A stretch of 64,000 nt of DNA from Aeromicrobium endophyticum (GCF_003586285.1 NZ_QUBR01000002.1:1054001-1118000), one strand, 5' to 3'; numbered from the stretch's first letter, positions 51,052 to 60,485 are shown. Notes: a model not told the origin generated them from the letters alone. Numbers and translations: made by a program.

Positions 51052-52572
51052 TTACCCCTGGGCGTCCGATCCCAGGGCGGCGTCGAGGCGCGCGATGGTC
51101 TTGCGGTGGCCCAGCAGCTCGAGCGACTCGAACAACGGCGGGGAGATGCGGCTGCCCGTCACCGCGACGCGGACGGGTCCGAACGCCAGTCGCGGCTTGA
51201 GGCCCATGCCGTCGATCAGGGTGACGCGCAGGGCGCCCTCGATCGTGCCCGTGGTCCACTCCGCGGTGCCCGGGATCGCGTCGAGCGCGTCGCGGGCGGC
51301 GCGCACGACCTCGAGGCCCTTCTCGTCGAGGTTCTTGGCCGCATCGGCCTCGTCGACCGTGAACGCCTCGTCGGAGACGAACAGGAACCGCAGCATGTCG
51401 ACGGCCTCGGTGAGCAGGGTCATGCGCTCGTGCACCAGCGGCGTCGCGGCTGCCAGCGTGCCGAGCTGCGTCTCGGTGGGCGCCGCGTCGATCAGGCCGG
51501 CGTCCTGGAAGTAGGGCACCAGCCGGTCGCGCAGCTCGGCCTCGGGCAGCAGCCGCACGTGCGAGCCGTTGATGGCCTCGGCCTTCTTGATGTCGAACCG
51601 GGCGGGGTTGGGGTTGACCCGGCCGATCTCGAAGGCCTCGACCATCTCGGGGATGCTGAAGACGTCGCGGTCGTCGGCGATCGACCAGCCCAGCAGCGCC
51701 ATGTAGTTGAGCAGGCCCTCGGGCAGGAAGCCCTTGGGCTTGTAGTCGAGGAGGTTCGACTCGGGGTCGCGCTTGGACAGCTTGCGGTTGCCCTCGCCCA
51801 TCACGAACGGCAGGTGGCCGAACTCGGGCGTGAAGCCTCCGCCGATGCCGATCTCGGCGAACGCCTCGTACAGCGCGATCTGCCGGGGCGTCGAGCTCAG
51901 CAGGTCCTCGCCGCGCAGCACGTGGGTGACGCCCATCATGGCGTCGTCGGTGGGGTTGGTCAGCGTGTAGAGCGGCTGGCCGTTGGCGCGGACCAGCACG
52001 TAGTCCTGCACGTTGGCCGAGTCGAAGGTGATCTCGCCGCGGACGAGGTCGTTGAACGTGTAGGTGCGCTCGGGCATCTTGAAGCGGATGACGGGCTGAC
52101 GTCCCTCGGCCTCGTAGGCCGCGCGCTGCTCGTCGGTGAGGTCGCGGTGCAGACCGTCGTAGCCGCTGGGCTTGCCGGCGGCGCGAGCGGCGTTGCGACG
52201 GGCCTCGAGCTCGTCGGCGGTGTCGTAGGCCTTGTAGGCGAAGCCCGCGTCGAGCAGTCGCTGCGCGACGTCGGCGTAGATGTCCATGCGCTCGGACTGG
52301 CGGTAGGGGCCGTGCGGGCCGCCGACCTCGGGGCCCTCGTCCCAGTCGAGCCCGAGCCAGTGCATGACCTCGACGAGCAGCGCGTACGACTCCTCGTTGT
52401 CGCGCGACGTGTCGGTGTCCTCGATGCGGAAGACGAACTTTCCGCCGTGGTGGCGGGCGAAGGCCCAGCTGAACAGGGCCGTGCGCGCCATGCCGACGTG
52501 CGGGTTGCCGGTCGGGGACGGGCAGAAGCGGGCGACGACGGGTCGGACGGGAGCGTTGGAGACGTCAGTCAT
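51052..52572 (-). CDS. gltX: Glutamate--tRNA ligase
   Basis: A 506-residue class I aminoacyl-tRNA synthetase. The HIGH-like motif is in SPTGNPHVG (about residues 19-27), the KMSKS-like motif is KLSKR, and an anticodon-binding alpha-helical domain follows. Probably non-discriminating, charging both tRNA-Glu and tRNA-Gln, as usual where GlnRS is absent; both cognate tRNAs lie directly downstream. The ATG overlaps the end of the FAH-family gene by eight bases. Confidence 0.96.
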   Translation of the reverse strand: MTDVSNAPVRPVVARFCPSPTGNPHVGMARTALFSWAFARHHGGKFVFRIEDTDTSRDNEESYALLVEVMHWLGLDWDEGPEVGGPHGPYRQSERMDIYADVAQRLLDAGFAYKAYDTADELEARRNAARAAGKPSGYDGLHRDLTDEQRAAYEAEGRQPVIRFKMPERTYTFNDLVRGEITFDSANVQDYVLVRANGQPLYTLTNPTDDAMMGVTHVLRGEDLLSSTPRQIALYEAFAEIGIGGGFTPEFGHLPFVMGEGNRKLSKRDPESNLLDYKPKGFLPEGLLNYMALLGWSIADDRDVFSIPEMVEAFEIGRVNPNPARFDIKKAEAINGSHVRLLPEAELRDRLVPYFQDAGLIDAAPTETQLGTLAAATPLVHERMTLLTEAVDMLRFLFVSDEAFTVDEADAAKNLDEKGLEVVRAARDALDAIPGTAEWTTGTIEGALRVTLIDGMGLKPRLAFGPVRVAVTGSRISPPLFESLELLGHRKTIARLDAALGSDAQG

Positions 52573-53347
52573 TGCGAGAGACCACCTGGTTCGTGAGGGT
52601 GCCGATGCCCTCGACCGTCACGCTGACGGAGTCGCCGACCTGCATGGGGCCGACGCCGTCGGGCGTTCCGGTGAGGATGACGTCGCCGGGCAGCAGCGTC
52701 ATGAAGGACGAGACGTAGGCGATGACGTCGGGCACCGTGAAGACCATGTCGGACGTGTTGCCGTCCTGCTTGACGTCGTCACCGAGCCGCGTCGTGACCT
52801 GGACCGCGGACGGGTCGAAGTCGGTCTCGATCCACGGCCCGAGCGGGCAGAACGTGTCGAAGCCCTTGGCCCGCGCCCACTGGCCGTCCGTCGCCTGCAG
52901 GTCGCGTGCCGTGACGTCGTTGGCGACGGTGTAGCCGAAGATGACCTTCTTGGCGTCCTCGGCCGGGACGTCGCGGCAGATGCGTCCGATGACGACCGCG
53001 AGCTCGCCTTCGAAGTGCACGTCGCTGCTCTGCTCGGGGTAGAAGATCGGCTCGCCCGGCCCGATGACGCTGGTGTTGGGCTTGAGGAAGATCAGCGGCT
53101 CCTTCGGCACCTCACCACCCATCTCGGCCGCGTGCTTGGCGTAGTTCTTGCCGACGCACACGACCTTGCTGCGCGGGATGACCGGCGCCAGCAGACGCAC
53201 GTCCGCGAGCGGGATCTTCTGGCCGCTGAGGTTGAGACCCGCGTAGAGCGGGTCCCCGTTCAGCACGGCGATGGTGGGGACGCCGTTGTCGTCCCCGATG
53301 ACTCCGAAACGAGGATCGTCGTCCCCGGCAAACCTGGCGATACGCAT
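52565..53347 (-). CDS. Fumarylacetoacetate hydrolase (FAH) family protein
   Basis: A 260-residue protein with the FAH fold. Metal-binding acidic residues are in [12 protein letters not shown] and ARDLQ, and the [11 protein letters not shown] and LTGTPDGVG blocks are typical of COG0179 members (acylpyruvate hydrolases, 2-hydroxyhepta-2,4-diene-1,7-dioate isomerases, oxaloacetate decarboxylases). No pathway neighbours indicate the substrate. The same gene order, upstream of gltX, occurs in other actinobacteria. Confidence 0.9.
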   Translation of the reverse strand: MRIARFAGDDDPRFGVIGDDNGVPTIAVLNGDPLYAGLNLSGQKIPLADVRLLAPVIPRSKVVCVGKNYAKHAAEMGGEVPKEPLIFLKPNTSVIGPGEPIFYPEQSSDVHFEGELAVVIGRICRDVPAEDAKKVIFGYTVANDVTARDLQATDGQWARAKGFDTFCPLGPWIETDFDPSAVQVTTRLGDDVKQDGNTSDMVFTVPDVIAYVSSFMTLLPGDVILTGTPDGVGPMQVGDSVSVTVEGIGTLTNQVVSRND

Positions 53348-53388
53348 AGGACCCCAGCCTATCGGTCATGACCGGGGCCCCTCGACGC

Positions 53389-54237
53389 CTAGCCGACCGG
53401 GGTCGACTCGCGGACGAGCAGGTGGTGGACGGCCGTCGCGCCCGCGACCATGCCTGCGGCCTGGGACGTGACGATCGACGACATCGGCATCGGCAGCTCG
53501 GGGTGGTGCGCCGCGTCGCCCGCCGCGAACACCCCTGGCACCGACGTCGCCTGGAAGGCGTTGACGCGGACGCAGCCCGACTCGTTCAGCTCGAGCCCCA
53601 GCTGCTCGGCGAAGGGGGCCGACTGGCTGAACGTCGGCGCGATGAACATCCCGTCGACGTGCACGATCGAGCCGTCGTCCATCGCCAGGTCGAGGCCGCC
53701 GTCTGCACGGACGATGGTCCGGACGCGTCCGTGGACGTCGACCAGCTCGGAGTCGAGACGGCCCAGCATGGCTGAGAGCCGCTCGAAGTGCGGCCCCTCG
53801 ACATCCAGCGCGACGGTCCGTCCGGCCAGCTCGTGCCCGTGGCAGAACGGGCAGGCCGCGATCTCCTTGCCCCACGCCTCGGCCAGTCCCGGCACGTCCG
53901 GGAGGGCGTCGCGGACGCCGGTCGCCAGGACGAGGGCCGCTGCCCGCTCGGTGCTGCCGGCCAGGTGGACGACGAGCTCGTCGCCGTCCTGCTCGACCCG
54001 GTCGGCCGACGCCTTGCGCACCTCGACGGTGTCGTACGCCGCGAGGTCGGCGCGGGCCTGGCGTCGGAACTCCGCCGGCGCGATGCCGTCGTGGGTCACG
54101 TAGTTGTGGGCGTGCTCGACGGTGCCGTTGCGGTACTCGCCGGAGTCGAGCAGCAGCACCGAGCGGTGCATGCGTCCGAGGGTGAGGGCGGCCTGCAGGC
54201 CGGCGGGACCTCCGCCGATGACGATGGCGTCGTACAT
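53389..54237 (-). CDS. Thioredoxin reductase-like FAD/NAD(P)-dependent disulfide oxidoreductase
   Basis: A 282-residue flavoprotein with two dinucleotide folds: FAD motif VIGGGPAGLQAALTLGR (6-22) and the second FAD motif VPGVFAAGDAAHHP. The redox pair is C129-P-F-C132 (CPFCHGHEL), not the CATC of true thioredoxin reductase. The usual GxGxxA NADPH motif after it is degenerate (RTVALDVEG), recalling ferredoxin/flavin-type or bacillithiol-like reductases. An AGGAG site decides the Met at 54237. It is divergent from a MerR regulator that probably controls it. Confidence 0.88.
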   Translation of the reverse strand: MYDAIVIGGGPAGLQAALTLGRMHRSVLLLDSGEYRNGTVEHAHNYVTHDGIAPAEFRRQARADLAAYDTVEVRKASADRVEQDGDELVVHLAGSTERAAALVLATGVRDALPDVPGLAEAWGKEIAACPFCHGHELAGRTVALDVEGPHFERLSAMLGRLDSELVDVHGRVRTIVRADGGLDLAMDDGSIVHVDGMFIAPTFSQSAPFAEQLGLELNESGCVRVNAFQATSVPGVFAAGDAAHHPELPMPMSSIVTSQAAGMVAGATAVHHLLVRESTPVG

Positions 54238-54278
54238 GGTGATCTCCTGGGGGTTCGTGGTGGTTGCGCTGAAGCACC

Positions 54279-54309
54279 AGCATGTGAGTTCATGTCGACA
54301 TGAAGTCAA
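54279..54309 (-). promoter_or_regulatory. MerR-type promoter/operator of the disulfide oxidoreductase gene
   Basis: On the minus strand -35 TTGACT (54309-54304) and -10 CATGCT (54284-54279) are 19 bp apart, the long spacing typical of MerR-activated promoters. A perfect palindrome (TTCATGTC then GACATGAA, 54289-54304) fills the spacer. The merR start codon lies inside the palindrome, so binding would also repress the regulator. Confidence 0.75.
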
Positions 54310-54728
54310 GTCTTCGGTCCATCGGCGACACCGCGACCCGGTTCGGCCTCGACACCCACGTGCTGCGCCACTGGGAGGACAAGGGTCTGCTGCAGCCGGA
54401 GCGCGACGGCGCCGACCGCCGCCGCTACGGCGACGACGACCTCGTGCGGATCGCCGTCATCCTGCGCAGCAAGGCCGCCGGCATGACGCTCGACCAGATC
54501 GCCGTGCTGCTCGACGACGACCACGGTCCGAGACGCCATGCCGTGCTGCAGGAGCACATCGCCGAGCTCGACCGCCGCATGGCCGAGATGCAGCTGTCAC
54601 GCGCGATGACGGTGCACGCCTTCGAGTGCGAGGCGCACGACGTGACCCGCTGCCCGGGCTTCCGGTCGACCATCCAGGACGTCCTCGACGGGACGGCCGC
54701 GTGGCCGGGGACTCAGGCGCTGCCGTAG
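54300..54728 (+). CDS. MerR-family transcriptional regulator
   Basis: A 142-residue regulator. The N-terminal winged helix ([28 protein letters not shown]...RRRYGDDDL) is followed by a dimerisation helix (about residues 75-105) and a C-terminal effector part with two cysteines (C109, C118: CEAHDVTRC) that could sense thiol stress or metal. The ATG is within its own operator. Its 3' end overlaps uppS on the other strand by 16 bases. Confidence 0.9.
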   Translation: MKSSLRSIGDTATRFGLDTHVLRHWEDKGLLQPERDGADRRRYGDDDLVRIAVILRSKAAGMTLDQIAVLLDDDHGPRRHAVLQEHIAELDRRMAEMQLSRAMTVHAFECEAHDVTRCPGFRSTIQDVLDGTAAWPGTQALP

Positions 54729-55477
54729 CGACGGTTGCGCGCCGCGTACTCCTCGACGGCCGCCCACAGCGCCCGCCGGTCGACGTCGGGCCAGGCGATG
54801 TCGCTGAACACCATCTCGGCGTAGGCCGACTGCCACAGCAGGAAGTTGCTGGTGCGCTGCTCGCCCGACGTGCGCCAGAACAGGTCGACGTCCTGCATGT
54901 CGGGCTCGTCGAGGTAGCGGGCGAAGGTCTTCTCGGTGACCTTGTCGGGGTTGACCCGGCCGGCGGCGACGTCGCGGGCCAGGGCCGCCGCGGCGTCGGC
55001 GATCTCGGCGCGCCCGCCGTAGTTGACGCACATCGTCAGCGTCAGCACGTCGTTGTCGCGGGTGAGCTGCTCGGCGGTCTCGAGCTCGTTGATGACGCTG
55101 CGCCACAGGCGCGGACGGCGTCCGGCCCAGCGCACCCGCACGCCCAGCTCGTGCATCTCGTCGCGCCGGCGACGGATGACGTCGCGGTTGAAGCCCATCA
55201 GGAAGCGCACCTCGTCGGGCGACCGCTTCCAGTTCTCGGTGGAGAAGGCGTAGGCCGACACGGCCTTGACGCCGATCTCGATCGCCCCCTCGACGACGTC
55301 GAACAGCGCCGCCTCGCCCATCTCGTGACCGGCCGTGCGCGGCAGCCCGCGCTGCTTGGCCCAGCGACCGTTGCCGTCCATGACGATCGCGACGTGCCGC
55401 GGCACCTGCTCGCGCGGGATCGCGGGCGGCGTCGCGCCGGACGGGTGCGGCACCGGGCGCCTGACCTGACGCTTCAT
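54713..55477 (-). CDS. uppS: Isoprenyl transferase (undecaprenyl diphosphate synthase family)
   Basis: A 254-residue cis-prenyltransferase making the lipid carrier for cell-wall synthesis. The catalytic D34 is in [20 protein letters not shown], with [13 protein letters not shown] and [20 protein letters not shown] as later conserved blocks. Chain length (Z,E-farnesyl or decaprenyl-type) is not decidable. It follows recO after 13 bases, a common actinobacterial pair. Confidence 0.94.
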   Translation of the reverse strand: MKRQVRRPVPHPSGATPPAIPREQVPRHVAIVMDGNGRWAKQRGLPRTAGHEMGEAALFDVVEGAIEIGVKAVSAYAFSTENWKRSPDEVRFLMGFNRDVIRRRRDEMHELGVRVRWAGRRPRLWRSVINELETAEQLTRDNDVLTLTMCVNYGGRAEIADAAAALARDVAAGRVNPDKVTEKTFARYLDEPDMQDVDLFWRTSGEQRTSNFLLWQSAYAEMVFSDIAWPDVDRRALWAAVEEYAARNRRYGSA

Positions 55478-55490
55478 CGGTCGCTCGCCG

Positions 55491-56219
55491 TCATCGGTCC
55501 ACGTGGCTGAGCGAGCGCAGCCCCCGCTCGAGGTGCCACGACAGGTAGGCGCTGACGATGCCGCTGGCCTCGCGACGCGAGCGCTCGTCGGACGCGCCGA
55601 CCGTGGGCCAGTCGCCGCTGAGCAGACCCGCGAGCAGCGTGACGGTGAACGGCGACGGGGCGGCCGAGCCGGCCACGCGGCAGTCGTCGCACAGCATGCC
55701 TCCCGAGGCGGCGTGGAAGTTGCGGTGCGGCCCCTCCTCGCCGCAGCGCGCGCAGCCGTCGAACGTCGGGGCGTAGCCGGCGATCGACAGGGCCCTCAGC
55801 TGGTAGGAGTCGAGGATCAGGCTCGGCGTCATGCGTCGTTCGCGGAGCGCCCGCAGCGCGCCGACCAGCAGCTGGAACTGCGCGATGGCCGGCTCGCCGT
55901 CCTCCTGCACGAGCCGCTCGGCGGTCTCGAGCATCGCGGTGCCGGCCGTGTAGGCCTCGTAGTCGAGCCCGAGGTCCTTCGCGAAGGCGTTGACGGTCTC
56001 GACCTGCGTGATGATGTCGAGCGAGCGACCCTCGGCGAGCTGCACGTCGACGTGCATGAACGGCTCGAGCCGGCCGCCGAAGCGCGACGTCGTCTTGCGC
56101 ACGCCCTTGCCGACGGCACGCACGATGCCGCGCTGACGGGTCAGCAGCGTGATGATGCGATCGGCTTCACCCAGCTTGTGGACCCGCAGCACGATGCCGG
56201 TGTCGCGGTAGAGACTCAC
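55491..56219 (-). CDS. recO: DNA repair protein RecO
   Basis: A 242-residue recombination mediator that loads RecA on SSB-coated DNA. It has the N-terminal OB-fold ([28 protein letters not shown]) and a zinc finger formed by CARCG and CDDC. The start is GTG. Confidence 0.94.
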   Translation of the reverse strand: MSLYRDTGIVLRVHKLGEADRIITLLTRQRGIVRAVGKGVRKTTSRFGGRLEPFMHVDVQLAEGRSLDIITQVETVNAFAKDLGLDYEAYTAGTAMLETAERLVQEDGEPAIAQFQLLVGALRALRERRMTPSLILDSYQLRALSIAGYAPTFDGCARCGEEGPHRNFHAASGGMLCDDCRVAGSAAPSPFTVTLLAGLLSGDWPTVGASDERSRREASGIVSAYLSWHLERGLRSLSHVDR

Positions 56220-56269
56220 CCGTCCATTGTGCCGTGCGGCGGGGACGTTCGACGATCACGGCGCGCTGG

Positions 56270-56701
56270 TCAGTCGAGGCAGAGCTCGTTGCCCTCGGGG
56301 TCGAGCATCGTGATGAACCCGTGCTCCATCGGCGGCCGGGGCTCGACGCGGTACGCCCGCGTGGCTCCCAGCGCCTCCAGCCGGGCGGCCTCGGCCTCGA
56401 GCGCCTGCATGCGCTCGTCACCCGTCAGGCCAGGAGCGACGCGGACGTCGAGGTGCACACAGTTCTTGACCTGCTTGCCCTCGGGAACCCGTTGGAAGAA
56501 GACACGTGGGGCGCCGTCGGCGACGATCGCCGACCGCGAGCTCCACTCGCTCTCGGGCACGCCGAAGGCGCGCAGGGCGTCGTCCCACGTGTCGAAGCCC
56601 TGCGGCGGGGGCTGCACCTCGTAGTCGAGCGCCTCGGCCCAGAAGGCCGCGAGCGCGGCGGGATCAGAGCAGTCGAACGTGATCTGGATGTCCTTGGCCA
56701 T
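56270..56701 (-). CDS. VOC-superfamily (glyoxalase-like) protein
   Basis: A 143-residue protein with one vicinal-oxygen-chelate fold (Glyoxalase_6 type): IQITFDCSDPAALAAFWAEAL at the start, HLDVRV in the middle, ITMLDPEGNELCL at the end. Members include lyases, dioxygenases and antibiotic-binding proteins; the substrate is unknown. The ATG is six bases after a CATGAT -10 in a damage-type promoter like those of dinB and ada/alkA, which suggests induction by DNA damage. Confidence 0.85.
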   Translation of the reverse strand: MAKDIQITFDCSDPAALAAFWAEALDYEVQPPPQGFDTWDDALRAFGVPESEWSSRSAIVADGAPRVFFQRVPEGKQVKNCVHLDVRVAPGLTGDERMQALEAEAARLEALGATRAYRVEPRPPMEHGFITMLDPEGNELCLD

Positions 56702-56707
56702 GGCGCG

Positions 56708-56729
56708 ATCATGCCGCGAGCCACCGACA
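56708..56729 (-). promoter_or_regulatory. PafBC-type DNA-damage promoter of the VOC gene
   Basis: On the minus strand TGTCGGTG (56729-56722), eight bases, CATGAT (56713-56708), six bases, ATG. The 14-base block GCCACCGACACGTG (plus strand, 56720-56733) is identical to that at dinB (complement of 19759-19772). Confidence 0.7.
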
Positions 56730-56765
56730 CGTGTCAGCCCATCGCGCGGGTGGCAGGATCGAGGG

Positions 56766-57425
56766 ATGGGAGCCGTTCTGGGGGTCGACGGGTGCAGGCT
56801 CGGCTGGGTCGGTGTCCGGTGGGACGGAGACACCGACGTGCTCGTCGCACCGACGATCGCCGAGCTGGTCGCGGCCGCCGGGCCGGTCGACGCCGTCGCC
56901 ATCGACATCCCGATCGACCTGCCCGCCGACGTGCCGCGCGTGGCCGAGCGGCTGGCTCGAGGTCGACTGCCCGGCAGAGCCTCGACGGTCTTCAACGCGC
57001 CGGCCGCTGCGGTGCTCGAGGCGGTCGACTACCCGGCCGCCAACGCCGCCAACCGGGCCGCCCTCGGCCTGGGCCTGAGCAAGCAGACGTGGTACCTGGT
57101 GCCCAAGATCCGCGACGTGCACGACTGGCTCACGACGTCGCCGTCGGTGCCGGTCGTCGAGGCGCACCCGGAGGTGTGCTTCGCCGCCATGAACGGCGGG
57201 GTGCTCGTCGACGGCAAGACGACGGCGCCCGGCGAGAGCCTGCGCCGGTCGCTGCTGGCCGCGCACGGGCTCGACGTCGTGGCCGAGCGGCGTCGAGGGG
57301 TCGCGGTCGACGACGTGCTCGACGCCGCCGCGACGGCGTGGACCGCGCGACGCGTGGCCGAAGGCATCGCCGAGCGGCTGCCGCCCGAGCCCCGCGACCG
57401 GCCGCATCCGGCCATCTGGACCTGA
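56766..57425 (+). CDS. DUF429 protein (predicted RNase H-like nuclease)
   Basis: A 219-residue protein of the DUF429 family. Candidate acidic residues are in VLGVDGCRLGWVG (D8), AIDIPIDLP and the C-terminal DDVLDAAATAWTARR, an RNase H-like arrangement. Other conserved blocks are LGLGLSKQTWYLVPKIRDVH and EAHPEVCFAAMNGG. Biological role unknown. It diverges from the VOC gene, so the region between holds both promoters. Confidence 0.82.
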   Translation: MGAVLGVDGCRLGWVGVRWDGDTDVLVAPTIAELVAAAGPVDAVAIDIPIDLPADVPRVAERLARGRLPGRASTVFNAPAAAVLEAVDYPAANAANRAALGLGLSKQTWYLVPKIRDVHDWLTTSPSVPVVEAHPEVCFAAMNGGVLVDGKTTAPGESLRRSLLAAHGLDVVAERRRGVAVDDVLDAAATAWTARRVAEGIAERLPPEPRDRPHPAIWT

Positions 57426-57436
57426 GACGGACGTTG

Positions 57437-57515
57437 CCGAGTGGTGCGTTCCCGTGCCCGAGTGGTGCGTCCTGGACAGACACGCCGTCCCAGAACGTCC
57501 AGTCCGCACCACTCG
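57437..57515. repeat. Palindromic intergenic repeat between convergent genes
   Basis: CGAGTGGTGCG occurs at 57438-57448 and 57459-57469 and inverted (CGCACCACTCG) at 57505-57515. An inner pair CTGGAC (57472-57477) / GTCCAG (57497-57502) extends the hairpin to 17 pairs with a two-base mismatch. It may be a bidirectional transcription end or a REP-like element. Confidence 0.6.
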
Positions 57516-57531
57516 CGCTCAAGGGGGCGGG

Positions 57532-58614
57532 TCAGACCTGGCCCTGCTCTGCGAAGTGGCGGCCGGCCTGGGTCGAGAACAGCGCCTCGAGGGTGATGTC
57601 CTCCTGCTTGATGAAGCCCGTCGACGGCAGCACGCCGTCGGCGACGAGCTCGACGACGCTGACGGCCGAGGCCGCCGTCGTCCACGAGATGGCGCGCCAC
57701 GTGCGTCCGGAGATGTCGAGCGGCTTGTAGGCGCGGACGTGGTTCTCGCGGAACGGGTGCCCGTTCTTGCGACCCTCCACCGCGGCGTGGATGTACACGA
57801 CGTCGTCGTTGACGGGCGGCTTGGAGTCGACCAGCATCCGGCCCACCAGCTCGCGCTCGTCGCGCAGGTTGAGCTCGTCGAACAAGAAGTGCATCTGGTC
57901 GAAGTGCCCGGGGTAGCGCAGCGTCTTGTAGTCGAGGCGGTGCACCGAGCCCTCGTACGTCTCGCACATCGTGCCGAGCCCGCCGGACGTCAGCGCGGCC
58001 TCGAGCTCGATGCCGCCGATGAAGACGCGCTCCTTCTCGGTCATCGCGGGCACCATCTGGCGGTGGCCCTGGCGCAGCACCTCGCAGTCGTTGAGGTACT
58101 CGTTGACGACGCCCTCGGGCGACCAGTTGATCGCGTAGCCGAGCAGGCCCGTCGGGTTCTGGGGCAGGGCGCCGACCTTGAGCTCGATGGATCGGATGTC
58201 GTCGAAGGTCTTGGCGATCGAGGCCCCGATGATGCCGATGAGGCCGGGCGCGAGGCCGCACTGGGGTGCGAACGCGGCGCCCGGACGGTCGGCGGCCAGC
58301 TCGATGACGCGGTTGGTCGTGGGCACGTCCTCGGTGAGGTCGAAGTAGTGCACGTGGGCGTCGTACGCGGCCTCGGCGACCGCGATGTTCAGGTGGAACG
58401 GCAGGCACGACACGACGGCGTCGACGCCGCGCAGCGACTCGCGCAGACCCTCGGCGTCCTGCACGTCGAGCAGCTTGGTCTCGAAGCGGAGATCGGGACG
58501 AGCGGCCGCGTCGTAGCCCACGACCTTGAAGCCGGACTCGCCCAGCAGGTCGGCCACGAGCTCGCCGACCTTGCCCAGCCCGAACACGGCGACCTGGTTG
58601 ATGATGCGTGCCAT
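57532..58614 (-). CDS. Saccharopine dehydrogenase-family protein
   Basis: A 360-residue oxidoreductase. The N-terminal Rossmann motif VFGLGKVGELVADLL is followed by the SCLPFHLNIAVAEAAYDAHVHYFDLTED block, the family's substrate region (PQCGLAPGLIGIIG) and a long C-terminal domain. It resembles the lysine-degradation type (Lys9, L-lysine 6-dehydrogenase) more than the short NAD Lys1 type. A GGAGGAGG site precedes the ATG. No lysine-catabolic neighbours are present, so the substrate is open. Confidence 0.87.
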   Translation of the reverse strand: MARIINQVAVFGLGKVGELVADLLGESGFKVVGYDAAARPDLRFETKLLDVQDAEGLRESLRGVDAVVSCLPFHLNIAVAEAAYDAHVHYFDLTEDVPTTNRVIELAADRPGAAFAPQCGLAPGLIGIIGASIAKTFDDIRSIELKVGALPQNPTGLLGYAINWSPEGVVNEYLNDCEVLRQGHRQMVPAMTEKERVFIGGIELEAALTSGGLGTMCETYEGSVHRLDYKTLRYPGHFDQMHFLFDELNLRDERELVGRMLVDSKPPVNDDVVYIHAAVEGRKNGHPFRENHVRAYKPLDISGRTWRAISWTTAASAVSVVELVADGVLPSTGFIKQEDITLEALFSTQAGRHFAEQGQV

Positions 58615-58707
58615 GGTTCCTCCTCCTGCCGGGCGGATCGCGCCACGGCACCTCGGTGCACCGGCGTGTGACCGGTGTCACGAGGAGGATAGCGTCCCCC
58701 GACCGTC

Positions 58708-58737
58708 GGGTGTGTACCGGCTGGCCGGTACACACCC
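58708..58737. repeat. Near-perfect 30-bp palindrome downstream of glpD
   Basis: GGGTGTGTACCGGC, a two-base centre (TG), then its complement GCCGGTACACACCC. It lies 18 bases past the glpD stop and 94 bases before the saccharopine-dehydrogenase start. It could be a transcription end for the glp operon (no T-run) or an operator. Confidence 0.6.
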
Positions 58738-58754
58738 GAGGCGGTTCGCGACCG

Positions 58755-60485
58755 TCAGCCCGTCGTGACCGGGACGACGTCGGCCGCGCCCATGCGGGCT
58801 GCGTCGGCCGTCTCGTCGTCGGGCATGGTCTGGCTCTCGCGCTCGGCCTCGACGCGCTTGAGGTAGTGGTCGACCTCGTTGGCCCGCTGCTCGTCGTCCC
58901 ACCCGAGCACGCCGGCCATGAGCTCGGCGACCTCGTGCACCGCGCCGACGCCGCGGTCGAACTCCTCGAACGAGACCCGGGTGCGACGGGTGAGCACGTC
59001 GTCGACGTGCCGGGCCCCCTCGTGCGACACCGCGTAGACGATCTCGGCGCGCAGGTAGTCCGGCGCGCCGCCGAGCGGCTCGCCCAGGTCGGGGCGTCCC
59101 GTCACCAGCTCGAGCACCTCGTCGACGAGCGAGCCGTACCGCCCGAGCAGGTGCTCGATGCGCACGACGTGCAGCCCGTGGTCGGCGGCCAGCTGGTGCC
59201 GCTGGTTCCAGCGCGCGTGATATCCCTCGGCGCCCAGCAGCGGGACGTTCTCGGTGACGCACGGCGCCACCCGACGGTCGAGCTGGGTCTCGAGCGCGTG
59301 CACCGCCTCGTCGACGACGTCCTTGGCCATGACCCGGTAGGTCGTGTACTTGCCGCCGGCCACCACCACGAGGCCCGGCGCGGCGTGGGCCACGGCGTGC
59401 TCGCGCGAGAGCTTGCTGGTGGCCTCGTCCTCGCCGTGCAGCAGCGGACGCAGCCCGGCGTAGACGCCCTCGACGTCCTCGTGCGTCAAGGGCTGCTCGA
59501 GCACGGCGTTGACGTGGTCGAGCAGGTAGTCGATGTCGCTGCGGCTGGCGGCCGGGTGGTCCTTCGACAGCGACCAGTCGGTGTCGGTCGTGCCGATGAT
59601 CCAGTGCCGTCCCCAGGGGATCACGAACAGCACCGACTTCTCGGTGCGCAGGATCAGGCCCGACTCGCTGCGGATGCGGTCGCGCGGCACCACGAGGTGC
59701 ACGCCCTTGCTCGAGCGGACGTGGAACTTGCCCCGCTCACCGGCGAAGGCCTGGGTCTCGTCGGTCCACACGCCGGTCGCGTTGACGACCTGCCGCGCCA
59801 TGACGCGCAGGGTCCGGCCCGACTCGAGGTCGTGCACCTCGGCGCCGACGACCCGCTCCCCCTCCTTGACCAGCGACGTCACGCGCGCCCGTGACGCGAC
59901 GTGGGCGCCGTAGGCCGCGGCCGTGCGCGACAGGAACATCGTGTGACGGGCGTCGTCGACCTGCGCGTCGTAGTAGCGCAGCGCGCCCACGAGGGCGTCC
60001 TTGCGCAGCGCCGGCACGAGACGACGGGCCCCGCGACGGGTGAGGTGCTGGTGCAGGGGGACGTTCTGGCCGTAGCCGGACGCCTTGCTCATCGCGTCGT
60101 ACAGGGCCACCCCGGAGCCGGCGTAGAACCGCTCCCACACCCGGTGCTTGAGCGGGTAGACGAACGACACCTCCTTCACCAGGTGCGGCGCCAGCCGGTT
60201 GAGGTTGAGCCCGCGCTCCTTGAGCGCCTCGGCGACCAGGCGGAAGTCGAGCATCTCGAGGTAGCGCAGGCCGCCGTGCATCAGCTTGCTGGAGCGGCTC
60301 GACGTGCCCGAGGCGAAGTCACGCGCTTCGACCAGGCCGACCGTCAGCCCGCGGGTGGCGGCGTCGAGGGCCGAGCCCGCACCCACGACGCCACCACCGA
60401 TCACGAGCACGTCGAGGGTCGTGGTGCTCATCGCGTCGAGCGCCGCCTGGCGCGTGTCGGGCGAGAGGACTGCTGAGGTGCTCAT
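58755..60485 (-). CDS. glpD: Glycerol-3-phosphate dehydrogenase, FAD-dependent (aerobic)
   Basis: A 576-residue membrane-associated flavoenzyme oxidising glycerol-3-phosphate to dihydroxyacetone phosphate and feeding electrons to quinone. FAD motif VLVIGGGVVGAGSALDAATRGL (about 26-47), then RSSKLMHGGLRYLE and the C-terminal GlpD domain. The ATG overlaps the glpK stop (TGATG). Last gene of glpF-glpK-glpD. Confidence 0.96.
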   Translation of the reverse strand: MSTSAVLSPDTRQAALDAMSTTTLDVLVIGGGVVGAGSALDAATRGLTVGLVEARDFASGTSSRSSKLMHGGLRYLEMLDFRLVAEALKERGLNLNRLAPHLVKEVSFVYPLKHRVWERFYAGSGVALYDAMSKASGYGQNVPLHQHLTRRGARRLVPALRKDALVGALRYYDAQVDDARHTMFLSRTAAAYGAHVASRARVTSLVKEGERVVGAEVHDLESGRTLRVMARQVVNATGVWTDETQAFAGERGKFHVRSSKGVHLVVPRDRIRSESGLILRTEKSVLFVIPWGRHWIIGTTDTDWSLSKDHPAASRSDIDYLLDHVNAVLEQPLTHEDVEGVYAGLRPLLHGEDEATSKLSREHAVAHAAPGLVVVAGGKYTTYRVMAKDVVDEAVHALETQLDRRVAPCVTENVPLLGAEGYHARWNQRHQLAADHGLHVVRIEHLLGRYGSLVDEVLELVTGRPDLGEPLGGAPDYLRAEIVYAVSHEGARHVDDVLTRRTRVSFEEFDRGVGAVHEVAELMAGVLGWDDEQRANEVDHYLKRVEAERESQTMPDDETADAARMGAADVVPVTTG

